Below the pieces are notes generated by a model. The model had not been told where the DNA came from. It saw only the letters and a program-made list of their open reading frames with translations, and did no database searches. A DNA stretch of 64,000 bases from Mangifera indica (Eukaryota > Streptophyta > Magnoliopsida > Sapindales > Anacardiaceae). The stretch spans positions 13,823,894 to 13,887,893 of the forward strand of contig NC_058145.1 of the NCBI RefSeq assembly GCF_011075055.1, written 5' to 3'. The position numbers and the translations under genes are program-made. The first letter of the stretch is position 1. Each line of letters begins with the position of its first letter. Below, one piece after another: positions 51,103 through 63,832 of the stretch.

Positions 51103-54100
51103 ATGGAAGAAATACAGTCTCAATCTGATAATTATAGATCTTCATCGTCTTCGGCAAGTAGTCCTGCAAGTAGAGTTCCCTCAAGTAACTTTTTCTACTT
51201 GAGGAAACCAGGTTCTCTGAGACAACCTATATCGTTTGAGGATTCTCCAGAGTGGGAGGATACAGATCTTGAAGTTAGGGTGGATGAAGGACGTGACACT
51301 ATCAATGCTGCAACTACACCGGTCTCCCCGTCTCTGTCAAAGATCAATAGTGGATCCTTACCATCTCCACCATTACCAGAGGGTGCAGTTGTTGCAAGGA
51401 AGATTGCAGGGGCGTCAATTGTGTGGAAAGACTTGACTGTCACCATTAAGGGAAAGAGGAAGTACTCTGATAAGGTTGTGAAGAGTTCAAATGGCTATGC
51501 ATTGCCAGGGTCAATGACTGTAATCATGGGTCCTTCCAAATCTGGGAAGTCCACCCTACTGAGGGCTATTGCAGGTTTCTTTAGTGTATTTATTGTAATT
51601 ACTTATCTAGCATTTGAGTATTTAATTATGTATTTATATTTTAGTTATTTGTTTATGTGTTTGATAGACTAAAATGCTGTTTCTCTTGACTTTAGGTAGA
51701 TTACCTCGTTCAGCTAGAATGTATGGTGAAGTATATGTCAACGGGGCAAAATCACACATGCCTTATGGATCGTATGTGAGTTCCATGTAACATCACTTCT
51801 TGTTAAGTTCTCATATTTTTGTGGTGCCAATCTTTTACTCTACAAGTACCCTTTTTTCGTCAGTATGTATATTAGAAATTTTTTTTTTTTTGGGTTTCTC
51901 TTTAGCATATTTAAATTCGCTATACATTCATTTTCCTGAATGAATGGCGATAAACATTTTGCTGTTGCATCTCAAGAATCTACTTGATGTATATGCATAT
52001 ATAACAATATTGCTTATGGTTTTATTTTGTACTCAACAGTGATATTTTATTAGCCAATACTTATTAATAGTGTTTTGTGTACAAGGTTAACAGGGTTGTA
52101 TTTCTTGCTATATCTGTAGTGGACAATGTTCTTTTCTCCTGGGAATCCTCTCTCCATTGCCTTCGTTTGTTTATCATGCAGTTGTGTGTTGATGTAATTT
52201 TGTTTATGTTTATGAGAACATTTTTCAGAGCATTCACATGGTAAATTAGATTGAATGTGAAGTGTGATTGTGATGATAACACATGCTCTATTTTTTCAGA
52301 GCGTATTGTATGTGGTTTTTTTGGTTGTCTCCAAACAGTTGGGGTGATAGGAATCAAGCTAATTTTGCACAATTACTACCATAAAATTTGAATAGACTTG
52401 GGAAGACCCCAGTTGAGTGATACACTCTTTTAATATATATACCCTCCTTAATATTGATCCTTTTGTTGTGGGAGTTCTACATAATAATATGATGATTTCC
52501 TTGTTGCAACCTTGGGGTTCAAATTTGTAAGACACCTGAATTGAAATTTCAGGAACTTTATCTTGTGAAACTAAATGTGTGACTGTAATTTTACAGTATG
52601 CTCCTATACTATCTCTGTCACTTTGGATTGCTTTTTATAATTATATAGATACTTTTGCTGTAAGCTGAGTCTAAACGGTGATGTTAAGTAAACATTGCAG
52701 TCTGTGCAGTTTTGTGTTTTGACTTTGAATTTTGTTTTAAATACAGGGGTTTGTTGAGAGGGAAACCACTTTAATTGGATCACTCACTGTCCGAGAGTTC
52801 CTTTATTATTCAGCACTGCTTCAACTTCCTGGTTTCTTCTGTCACAGGAAGGGTGTGGTAGAGGATGCTATCCATGCCATGTCCTTGAGTGATTATGCTA
52901 ACAAACTGATAGGTGGCCATTGCTATATGAAGGGCCTTCCTAGAGGTGAGAGAAGGCGAGTTAGCATTGCCCGGGAGCTTGTGATGAGACCACATGTCTT
53001 ATTTATAGATGAGCCTCTTTATCATCTTGACAGGTTTGTTTGTTTCCCTTGATTTGAATGGTTTTGTTAAGATTTTCTTATCTGTGTGCTAGATATTCTA
53101 TGGTGCATTTCCGTATAATGGTGTTCAATACATATCTTGTTGACTTGGGGAACTCGTTGAGGTGTCAAGAATGTAAATTCAAAAGTAATATCTGTGGAAC
53201 ATCAAGATGGAATCATACGGGGAATCTAATTGATCGATAATTTGAAAACAATTATTTTTGCATGTACCAGATGAAGTAGAAATAAACCAAAAATAAAAAT
53301 GGGGACATGGAAAATAAAAGTTCAAAGTTTTTTTTTTTTTTTTAATTGATCAATCAAAATAGAAGTCTAGATTGGCTTTCAAAAAAATTGAAGATGATAA
53401 AAGCAAATCTAAGAGTGTATCTTGACAGTAAGTTGTATTCTGGATCATTTTCTACTTTACCATGTAGTCAACTCGTTATGTTGTTTTGGCATGTGATCCG
53501 ACTGTTATAATTAATCTCTTATTTATATTGGGTATCACCCATGCGACATCCGCTTATGGTTGCTGCTGCAGTACCTGCATGTTCATGTTGATTTACATGT
53601 CTCTGCTATAAAAAATGATTACAATGTGATGTTACAGCTTACTTTTTAAAAACTTATTCCATTCAGTGTCTCTGCCCTTCTGATGATGGTGACATTGAGG
53701 AAACTTGCAAGCACAGGCTGCACTCTCATTTTTACCATTTATCAGAGTAGCACTGAAGTATTTGGTCTTTTTGACCGGATTTGTCTGCTTTCAAATGGAA
53801 ACACCCTGTTTTTTGGGGAAACATTAGCTTGTTTGCAGGTAACTACAATTCTGTACCATTGTTTATCATGTCATTGATTTTTTTGAACAGAGTAGTTCAA
53901 TTAATGAATTCATCATTACACTTGTTTACCATTTGTTTGCGATAAGGTGGAGGGAAAATATAATTTGGAATCTCATTTTATGAGACAATAAGCATTTTTC
54001 AGTTCTTCTGTATATTGTTGCAATATTATTGACCATTTTGTATTGTTTCTGATTACATTCCTTTTTTGATGAAGCATTTCTCAAATGCTGGATTTCCCTG

Positions 54101-57100
54101 CCCAATTATGCAAAGCCCTTCTGATCATTTTCTACGTGCAATAAATACAGATTTTGACCGGATCATAGCAATGTGCAAAAATTGGCAGGTATTGAACTCT
54201 AGATTGCAGTTGTTTTTTTTTCATGGCATAAATTGGAGAACAATTATAAAGTTAACAATCAGCACAATTTAAATGACAGTTAGGTAGATGCTCAAATTGT
54301 ACACTACCTAAATTAGAGTTCCAATATGATTGGAGTATTTCTTTTAATGGACATTTTCTTTTTACATAATTGCAATAGAACATGTGGACCTCTCAGATGC
54401 AAGCTACATTGGCTGTCAGTTATGGCAGAGTTTTTTTTTTTTTTGCAACTACTTGACATATTTACCAAACATGGACTGAGAAGATGTATAACAGGATGAC
54501 CATGGTGATTTTTCATCGGTGAATATGGATACTGCTGTTGCTATTCGCACTCTTGAAGCAACTTATAAAACATCAGCTGATGCTGATGCTGTTGAAACTA
54601 TGATACTAAGGCTCACTGATAAGGTATGATTGTTGTTCTAATCATTACTGATTTTTCTAATTACAACTTCTTGGCTGTTGCATTATGGAGCTTTAACTAT
54701 TAAGCATGTTGTTTTCTCCATAGTAGTTGTATGTAAGTTTCTATCGTCACCATTCTTCACATTTTACAGGAAGGTCCCCTTCTCAAAAGCAAGGGAAAGG
54801 CTAGCAGTGCTACACGAATTGCGGTACTCACCTGGAGATCACTGTTGATTATGTCAAGGGAATGGAAATACTACTGGCTTCGTCTTATCCTTTATATGTT
54901 TCTTACGCTCTGTATTGGCACAGTATTTTCCAATTTAGGGCATTCGCTGTCTTCAGTTGTGGTGAGTTTCTTATGAGCATTTTTTGTTGGTAGTGTTAAA
55001 GCAGTCTTTATTAAATATGTATGAATTTTCAGGCATTTTTGCATGGTGGTTGCGCCTTTTTATTGAATTTCTACTCGAGTATGTACTTGTGCCAAAATGC
55101 TTGTATAACGTTAGAAAAAAACTGCAGTAATCCTATTTTATTGGCTTATGGTATAATGGCTATGTTTGTTCATATATTTTGAGTTGAGATATGTGCTTTG
55201 TTAAAATTTTTATGGACCCTTATAGGGTTCTTAGGATAGCTTGTCTCCTCTTGTAAATTCATTTTGTTTTGTAAATGCATTCAGCTCTTGTTCCTATTTA
55301 AAAAAAAAAAAAGTTTGGCTTTGTGATTGATGATCGTGGAGACTGGCAAAATAGTAATACATCAATTTCTAATAGAATATATCTGAATTGATGTTCAACT
55401 CATGCAGATATAAATTTGAAAGCTAACATTTGATTTTGTAATCCCAATGTGGATGCTACCTTCGCATGCAGATATAAAATGTAATGCATGTTTCTCTTTG
55501 CTACTCTTATTCTCTTTGATTTCTTGTCTTGAAGTAGTCTGCTTTTCTGTTCTCCGTCATGTATTTTCTAGGTGAATTACTAAAGGCTTCTGGACATGTG
55601 TTTCTTCAAAAGTATTTTCTGACCAAAAAAAAAAACTACCTAATATATGCTCTGATGGCTTCAGGGAAAATCTTTCACATGCAATTCCTAGGAACCAGTA
55701 TAATAATCTTGCAGTTCTATTGATGTTGTTCTTTGCTTTGGTTGGATTTTAATATGAAACTTAACAAAATGTCTAATCTCTCCTGCTTTTTCTTTCATTT
55801 GTATGCTTCCATCATATTTGTAGTGCTCCTGATCCTCTAGTCGTAGTCTTATCTCTGCTTTCTCTGCTGCAGACAAGAGTTGCAGCAGTATTTGTATTTA
55901 TATCATTTACTTCACTTTTGAGTGTCGCTGGAGTGCCTGCAATGATGAAAGAAATCAAGGTAATAATAATGAGCTGTCTTTGATGCTGACTCCAAGCACT
56001 TATGGCTATGAATATTAGAGTTCATTAATTCTATATCCTTTGATAGTTGGTCTTGGCAATCTCATGACTGTAGTGTCTTAATTCCTCTCATAACATTTGA
56101 AAATTTCTTAGAACTTTCATCAGCTTGAACCTCTTTGATTGATGATTGTCTTGTTGAGGGAAAAATGGGACTCCCTTTATTGTATTGAATTTTGGGCATG
56201 CGTTTTAAATTCAAGTGCACTATTAATGCTGAAGTTATATTTTTATACGCTATAGGGAAATGTATGTTGGGTTTGGGATTTCATGTGGAAATGGTTTGTC
56301 AGAAGCAATAATTTTAGAAACCAACACACAAAATATATACAAGTCTTCGATTTGCTTTCTTAGTTCTGCTTTCAGAGCTCAAGCTAGAAGCTGTTTCGAT
56401 GTTGCTTTGTGACTTTTGGTCATGCATGGATTATCATCTTAGAGGACTAAAGAAATTACCATGATAGTCGTAATCAACTAGTAGTGTGTTCAAATGGTCC
56501 GCTTAGGAGATATCAGTAAATTGAAACGTTTTACTTCTTTATTTCCCTTTTCTGAAATTTGGAACCAATTAGTGCAGTTTTATCCTATTATTGCATAAAT
56601 TTCTATTATATTTTGCAGATGTTTGCCAGTGAGGAATCGAATTGGCATTCAGGAGCATTTGTCTTTTTACTTGGGCAACTCCTCTCAAGCGTCCCGTTCC
56701 TATTTCTCATCTCCATATCATCAAGTCTTGTCTTCTATTTCCTTGTTGGGCTGCGAGATGAATTTAGCTTGTTGATGTATTTTGTACTGAACTTTTTCGT
56801 ATGCCTCCTCGTTAATGAAGGATTGATGCTGGTTATTACTGCTCTTTGGCAAGATGTTTTCTGGAGTATCTTGACACTTGTTTGCCTACATGTGAGTTAC
56901 ACTTCTTACAAAACAATTTACTTGCTGCAATTCAGGTGCATCTTATGTGAGCCAAATTCATGTTTCACTGTTTGCAATTGATTGTTAGATCTAGTTCCAT
57001 TTTAGTTGATTCTCCGGCCTCGACTAATCTAATAGTCAACATGTATGGTATTGCAGGTGGTAATGATGCTATCAGCTGGCTATCTTCGAATCCACAGTGC

Positions 57101-57612
57101 TTTACCAAAACCTGTGTGGACCTATCCCATATCATATATCGCATTCCATGCTTATTCTATACAGGCATGTACCACTAAGTTAATCATGTTATCATGCTCC
57201 ATACATCAAACTATTCTTGGATTTATTTTCTGTGCATATCTATAAAGATGAGAATATAAAACCCTTCTTCACGAAAAATATTTTGTGATATTTGCTTTTC
57301 TAGTATTTTCTGCTGAGAGGATTTTAAAATATTGTCATCTATGTTTATTGTTGATAGGGCATATTGGAGAATGAGTATCTTGGGACGTCGTATGCTGTTG
57401 GGCAGGTGAGGACTATATCTGGGTTTCAGGCTCTCAGAAGTGCATATGACATCTCTGTTAACAGTAATTCCAAGTGGGAAAATTTACTGGTATTGTTTCT
57501 CATGGTGCTTGCGTATCGACTTATCTTGTTCATTTTGCTATATTTTCGTGTAAATAAAAATAGGTTCATTCATAAATTTTTCCAGTGTGACCATGATACA
57601 AAACAACCCTAG
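51103..57612 (+). CDS. ABCG3: Half-size ABC transporter, G family member 3
   Basis: Role: membrane half-transporter; substrate unknown. Eleven coding exons fit: 51103-51574, 51696-51775, 52747-53033, 53667-53838, 54075-54188, 54495-54623, 54770-54961, 55873-55959, 56619-56891, 57057-57164 and 57358-57612, giving 722 aa (Arabidopsis about 730). A non-coding first exon ending at 50095 and an acceptor at 50999 suggest a 0.9-kb leader intron. Seen: Ser-rich N terminus (RKPGSLRQPISFEDSPEWED); Walker A GPSKSGKS at 143-150; signature LPRGERRR at 248-255 in place of LSGGQ; Walker B VLFIDEP with Asp 272 and Glu 273. After a long linker come six hydrophobic segments (WRSLLIMSREWKYYW to VLAYRLILFILLYF), so the order is nucleotide-binding then membrane domain. 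Intron 10 has a GC donor (CAG then GCATGT at 57165). Confidence 0.95.
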
Positions 57613-57990
57613 ATGAATGAAGAGTGCTGCCAATTTTTGTTGGCTCTACAAATTGTATAATTTTTTTGTTTTGTTTCCCTTCTGCAATTTAATATCAACA
57701 TCAATATCTCAGCAATCAAATATACAATTTTTTTACCATATGAGCTTCCATCTAGAGTTGGATTCGATTCAGGTCGAGTCCAAACAAGATCTAGTTTGAA
57801 ATCGGTTTCAAAAGAGAGCTAGTTTCGAATTCGAATGTCTAAAAAATCTCATTTATGAAAATGAGTTCAATCTTTGGTTTGAATACTGTCATGTTATAAT
57901 TTTTTAATTTAACTATGCATTCAATTTATAACTGTCTATTCATACAAAGAACTAGGATACAGAAGATACATGTAGTCTTTCAAAAGTGAT
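57613..57990. other. Convergent spacer between ABCG3 and the UGT gene
   Basis: 3' untranslated regions of both genes. TTGGATTCGATTCAGGTCGAG and following phrases at 57755-57830 resemble the CGAGCTCGA-type repeat. Confidence 0.4.
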
Positions 57991-57996
57991 CTTGTA

Positions 57997-59824
57997 CTAT
58001 TTTATATTCTGTATTTTGGCTTTAAGATCCTTGATGAATTGATCCATATTGTTGGCTGATGACCCACCAGGCTTTAATCCATTTTCCATGGTTCTCTTCA
58101 CCTCCTTGACTGAATTTCTGTATGCCTCACCAGATTTTTCACCCATAAGATGGTTTACATTTTTTGAAACTTCCTCTTTTGTCACAATCTTCTGATTACT
58201 CAAGTTAATCCCAATCTTCCAATCATCAACCACTAATTTACGATTAGTGAATTGATCAGTGTACAAGGGGTAACACAACATTGGAACTTCACACCACATG
58301 CTTTCCAAAACGGAATTCCACCCACAATGTGTCAAGAACCCTCCGATGGCAGGGTGGGCCAACACCTCCTTCTGACAACACCAGGGTACAATCATCCCTT
58401 GCCCGGCGACTTCTTCCCGGAATCCATCCGGTAGAGGATTGGGAACTTCAGTGCTAACAATGTCCGGGCGAAGCACCCAAATGAAACTCACTTTGCTTAG
58501 CGAAAGCCCTTGAGCTATCTCTTCGAGCTCCTTCTTTGTGAGATGGGCATAGCTACCAAAAGATACGTATAGAACCGAGTCATTTCGCTTTTTACCGAGC
58601 CAAGGGCTGCAATCAGACTCCGACCACATGCTGGTGGACACAATCCTATCGGTGAACCCAGATGAGAAAATGGGTCCAACAGCAAACCATGACATTTTTT
58701 TCCGCAGGGCTGATATGGTCTCAGTTTCCAACTCTTGCGCAGTGTTACATAGAACAAAATCTGCATTTTTAGTGTCCTCAAACGCATTGGATATAATTTG
58801 ATGACACACTGTTGTACTACAAGTTTCTTGAAGATAGGAAGTTGTATCCTTCAGTTCGATTGATTTAACACCAGGAATGTAAGTGATGGCATCTTCTCGA
58901 CAATCTGACCAGAGAATTCAGAATACCTTAGAAGAAAATAAATTGTAACAAAACTATATATATCCACATTTAAAAACACAAATAGATACATATATGATAT
59001 ATCATCATGTGATTGATTGATTTTGAATTAATGATACAACAGTGCTTTACAAATTTACTTTTAAGTATACAGATGAGAATATACATGATGTATTATCATG
59101 TGATTGAATGATATTTTATTCTGAATTCAAAATTATCCAACACACCTCAAATATGTACTCATATACTTAAAGTAAGAATGTATAATTTTATTGTTAATAA
59201 TGAACTAACACCCAATATACCTACTTATATATACAAAAAAGCGTACGTATAGTATTAACGTTATAAAATGCTTTGACCTGATTTGTAAAAGTAGATATAT
59301 TATTTACCTGTGCATGCAAAATGACCATTACGTTTAAGAAGATCCAAATGATAATACAAAGTGAAGACCAAAGCCGTTTCTGTCCAAAATGAAATATAAA
59401 GCATTCCGAATTTCTTTGCAACTTTCGATGGCCAAACGAAGTAGGTATCAGCAATCAAACAATGAACCTTCTGTCCAGATTGTATAATTTGGTTCACCAC
59501 ATCTTCAGCATGGGCGGAGAAAACATGTAACAAGGCGGCCATAAACTGATCATGGTTAAGGGAGCGGTCGAACCCCACCGGCAAGCCGTCAGAGACGGTC
59601 ATGTAACGAATGTCTAAGCCGGAATCACGGACTTTGGCAAAAATATCGGTTCCATTTTTGGAGTGAGCCTTGGAGGCTTGGTTGTGGACAGACTCTGTGT
59701 TAATGAAGGTGATGGTGAAACCTTGAGATGCAAGCTTGAGGGCGAGCTGAACAGAAGGATTAACATGGCCTTGAAGAGGGTAGGGAATGAAAATTGCATG
59801 GAGCTTTTGGGATTTGTCAGCCAT
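57997..59824 (-). CDS. UDP-glycosyltransferase, UGT86A type
   Basis: Role: transfers a sugar, most often glucose from UDP-glucose, to a small acceptor in the cytosol; the acceptor is unknown. Two exons fit on the minus strand: 59308-59824 and 57997-58904, giving 474 aa (family 450-490). Seen: IPYPLQGHVNPSVQLALKLA with catalytic His 20; HCLIADTYFVWP with the partner Asp; VLYVSFGSYAHL in the second domain. The 44-residue PSPG box runs from Trp 347 to Gln 390 (WCCQKEVLAHP, GFLTHCGWNSVLE, YPLYTDQ). The closing Gln favours glucose as donor. The N-terminal HAIFIPYPLQGHVNP and the TDQFTNRKLVVDDWKIG stretch point to the UGT86A group. The single intron contains an AT-rich palindromic repeat. A TATA box is 62 bp upstream. 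Confidence 0.95.
58985..59205. repeat. AT-rich palindromic repeat inside the UGT intron
   Basis: Contains GATATATCATCATGTGATTG and TGTATTATCATGTGATTGAA in tandem, then ATACTTAAAGTAAG and GTATAATTTTATTG. The same phrases occur at 41085-41225, and looser ones at 8533-8690. The outer ends are not defined. Confidence 0.4.
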
Positions 59825-59885
59825 TAATTGAATTGTAGTGAGGGTTGACTTGCAGAGAGAGATGAATATTCATAGTTATCGTTTA

Positions 59886-59894
59886 ATTTATAGG
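59886..59894 (-). promoter_or_regulatory. TATA box of the UGT gene
   Basis: The minus strand reads CCTATAAAT about 62 bp before the start codon. Confidence 0.55.
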
Positions 59895-59899
59895 TTTCC

Positions 59900-60970
59900 A
59901 AGTTTAATTATATTTGTAATTTTGCATGAATGAACTGAAATTACGTGGTGTTGATTGAAACGAGTGAAGTTGCCTTATTTCCGGATATGCATGGATGATA
60001 TTGATCTTATCACTTCAAGCTTTTGACCCTTGTTTTTTTTTTTTTTAAAACTCGCTCTTTATATTGGTAACATAAAAGTTAAAATTATATTATTTTAACT
60101 CTTCAATTAAAAATTTACAAAAAAATGGTCTTGTTTCTTGATTAGTGATTGACCCAAAACTTCATGATTGCTTCCTTTGCTTCAAGTCATTCACCATCTT
60201 GTAGCTCAGGTAATTTGGATCAGGCAACTGCTTAATGTCAAAAGCGGTTCATACAAGTTGTCTGATGTTCAATTATATTCCATATCACTGAATGTTATGT
60301 GAATTAGTCTCTACTATAAGACTAAATGAAATTTAGGAACATTGGGTCAGTTTACCCACTCACTTGACAATCAGTCACCAAAAAAAAAAAATTGTTTGGT
60401 GGGATCGAGTTTGATGAGATGAAATATGATTGTCTTATAGCTCATAGAGCATCAACCAACCTGAAGAGTCGATTATTTACATTGTGCAATTTTTTACAGG
60501 GCTTTAAGCAAATGGGATAATCATACGTACTCTAGCTATTTTATATATAACACAAGAAGAGAATTGGATTCAAAGAATTAGATGAGTCTAATCATGTGTC
60601 ACTTTATCCATCATAAGTTTTACCTATTTGGTGAAGTTGGTCTAACAAGCAAGAAATTCAAGTCCTGAGTTTACAGAATCAAAATGCCGGGGTTTCAGTC
60701 TGATTTCTTTACTTTATGTTTGTTTTAAAGGATTTCAATGGTGACAGATTAAGTTGACCCAGATAAGACTTTCCGAGTATATATTGTTCTGATTAGAACT
60801 CATTCAAATCATAGCATTTATTTCAGTTAAATCATAAGAAGTTATCATTAGAAGTGCCTACTACAATGAACTTAAGAAGAAGAAATTAAACTTCTTTCAG
60901 CAAATTTTCACCATAGTTTCATAAGTCCCCCAGTTGACACCAACAGTATGATCACTAGAGTCTCCATCTC
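59900..60970. other. Spacer between the UGT and SAUR genes
   Basis: UGT promoter on the left, SAUR 3' region on the right. No gene, no clear repeat. Confidence 0.4.
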
Positions 60971-60977
60971 CATCCTG

Positions 60978-61304
60978 CTATCGCTCGGCTACTATCCTCT
61001 CAAGTTCACATGGGCGGCAAGGGATTGTCAATGCACCCGCATGATCAAAACCATACTCTTCTGCTGCTTGCTCCAACAGCTGCAAAAACCTCGGGTGACT
61101 CAAATAACTCAACGGAATCACAAATCTCTTCGGCTGTTCATAGCCCACAGCCATCACTGCAAAGTGTCCTTCCTTCACATCTTCCGGCACATAGTAGGAA
61201 TTCGATTTCCTACCCAATAAAAGACTTCTGTGTAGTCTTTCCACAACAATCTTGAGCTTTACAATACGACTTTTCTTCTTGCTGCCAGTGCTGTGCTTAG
61301 CCAT
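60978..61304 (-). CDS. SAUR (small auxin up RNA) family protein
   Basis: Role: short-lived auxin-induced proteins, many of which inhibit PP2C.D phosphatases and so promote cell expansion through plasma-membrane proton pumps. Seen: one exon, 108 aa from the ATG at 61304. A basic N terminus (MAKHSTGSKKKSRIVKLK) is followed by the SAUR domain: YVPEDVKEGHFAVMAVG, KRFVIPLSYLSHPRFLQLLE, AAEEYGFDHAGALTIPC and a short Cys/Glu tail. The frame can be extended to an ATG at 61355, but that lies only about 16 bp from the TATA box and upstream of any likely mRNA start, so the shorter form is preferred and has the usual SAUR start and length. Intronless, as SAUR genes are. Exact member not assigned. Confidence 0.93.
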   Translation of the reverse strand: MAKHSTGSKKKSRIVKLKIVVERLHRSLLLGRKSNSYYVPEDVKEGHFAVMAVGYEQPKRFVIPLSYLSHPRFLQLLEQAAEEYGFDHAGALTIPCRPCELERIVAER

Positions 61305-61370
61305 GACTAATATATTTATGCTTTGGGTGCAATTTCCGGAGACTGCATTCAGCAAGAGAGTTTGATGTGG

Positions 61371-61378
61371 ATATATAG
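61371..61378 (-). promoter_or_regulatory. TATA box of the SAUR gene
   Basis: The minus strand reads CTATATAT 67 bp before the chosen ATG. Confidence 0.6.
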
Positions 61379-61384
61379 GCTTTA

Positions 61385-63830
61385 AATGGAAGAAAATTAT
61401 TTACATTAACAATCGAAGACAAGGAAAAATGGACATGGAAGGCCTGCTGTGTAGTTTATTGGGAGACCAATGCATGTGAGCGAGAACTGACACTCTTCAA
61501 CTTAGCATGATAAGTCCCTTTTAGCTAGACATATCTGCTCTTTCAAATTATTAACAAACTCTGTAGCTTGATACCACGTTTCTCTTCTAACTAGTCTCAT
61601 AAAATAATAGTAATTTATCTCTTAAATGATCATGGATGCTGAGATTTTTAGAGCATTCAAGAGACCCTGAGATCGTCTGGTGCACAAAGATGAAGTATAT
61701 ATAACACATAATGTTCACACATTCAAACATGTAACCCAATATCTCAAGTTCATATTTTACTACCCCACTTGATAATACAAGTCTGTAATTTGTATGGACA
61801 TAAGAGCATGCAAGTTAGAAGCTTAAGCTTTTGATTCCTTTGAGATCCAGATGCCTCTAGCTAAGACCTATATAATCCAACCTCGCTCTATGCATTTCCC
61901 TAGTAAAAATTTGCAGCATTAATTTTTACAAGCAAACATGTATAAAGATAATCTGGCTGTCCTTCATATTTCAACTAGAATTTATGGCAATGCATAAAGA
62001 ATTTCAGTTTTCACGAGGAAATCAGATTATTTAACTATAAACAATGTTTCCCTTTTATTTTGACGAAAGTTTTTATATTGTCATTTATGTTCATCAAGAT
62101 TTATCAAAAATATAAAAATTGACGACTCATGTTAATTATTTGAAAATTTAAAAACACGTATTTGAGATCGAAAAGTGCTTTAAGACCATTGCCTTTTTCC
62201 CCCTTTTCTCTTAATAAAAGTTTTGCAGAATCACTATCAAAACTTTAAATCACAAAGACACTAGTAAAAGAGAGCTCACATACATGAGTACGTCAAAGTC
62301 CTGAATGTATACATCACGAAAGAAACAGACCAAAAAGGTAAAAAATAAAAGAAACAGAAGAAATAAAACAGATATACATAGCCATATTATTCAGATAGAG
62401 GCTGCTGGAAATTAGAAGACAGGCCAGCTGCAACAAGCTGGATCCTAAAATACGAGCATATATTTTTGTGCTTGCTCACACAAAAGGCCGAGGGGTTTAG
62501 GGTCAGGATATTACTTGCATCTCAGAGTATGGGAATTAAGTAGTGTCAAGATCAGAGTTTGCCTATCATGGATCACACATCTGTTCAACCTCTATTTCAT
62601 TCATAAATATCCCACCAAAATGCATTAAATCTGCGAAAAACTCATTGCGGAGTTATTCAAAAGCTACAATTATTTAACAACGCCAATGTTGGCGCTAATT
62701 AAGCAAAAATTTCTGCCAACATTGTAGGACAAAAAATCGAAGAACTTAAGTAACATAATAAAATATCGTATAAATTTCTATTTCTTCAATTATTTTTCAT
62801 TATTGATTTTTGTACGCTTCAATGAAATGAGAAAATTTTTAAAAGCCTGGATGTGTATGGGCAGTGATTGTACGTACAGCAACACAAAAAGGGACAGGGC
62901 AAGGCAGGAAGACAGGCTAAACGACGACGAAGCAGTAACTTATGATTAACATGCAACTACAGTGCAATGTACGTAAACATATTAATGGGGCACTGACATG
63001 TTCCATACGTAAATTCTTGTAAAAAAAGGGAAAAAATCTAAGAGCCTAACACAAAATGAGGAGCAAGGTGAATGTATAGTATTGATGCGGTACCTTTTTA
63101 CTGACTAATATATGTAATTTTGAGTTTTGTATAAAATAAATTATGATAACAAAAATTATAATTTAACAAGACTCGAGTAATTTGCTATGGGTGTGTATCA
63201 TTGTTTGAAAAAATAAATTAAGACAGATTAGAATTATAAATATATTATTAAAATTTTACGTAGTTTGCTCCCTTTTTTCTTAGGACCTTAACCCGAAATT
63301 TTAAATTTAAACACATGAAATTATGTTTATATTAACAATATTTTTATTTATATAGAGGTTGATTCTTTTTTAGATGACTATTATAAAGATATTGTATCAT
63401 AAGAGTCAACTAAGCCTCTAATCACTGCTATGGAGATGATGCAAGTGTGCATCTCTTGGTGTTAATGAGCAAGATACCATAGTATAGAAACTTCTGTAAA
63501 GTTGCAACATTTAGTGGAGGATACTAGGAGGGTAATGTCTTTCTTCCTTAATTTTGTTTTTTCATTCGTAGTTCATCTTAATCATGATTTTGTATCCATT
63601 TGTAGGCCTTTGGTAAATTATCACTCCTTTCTCACGAAGCATGGCTAGCGTCAATACGTGAGTGTGAATACTTCTAATAATAGGAATGTTATAGGATTAG
63701 GCGTCTAGGTTCCCTGATAAGAGAGGACATAGAATAAAGGGCAGACTTGAAGCTCATGTAGAGCAATTCAGAGCGTACAAGGATTCCCTGATAAAAGACG
63801 TTGTCTTTTTGTCGTGATTGTCTACAACAA
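61385..63830. other. Intergenic DNA, 2.4 kb
   Basis: The part next to 61385 is the SAUR promoter. No open frame, RNA gene or repeat stood out. AT-rich throughout. Confidence 0.4.
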
Positions 63831-63832
63831 TA

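Noticed and set aside
61305..61355. N-terminal extension of the SAUR frame
   Set aside because: Its ATG is about 16 bp from the TATA box, before any likely mRNA start; the shorter start is typical for SAUR proteins.
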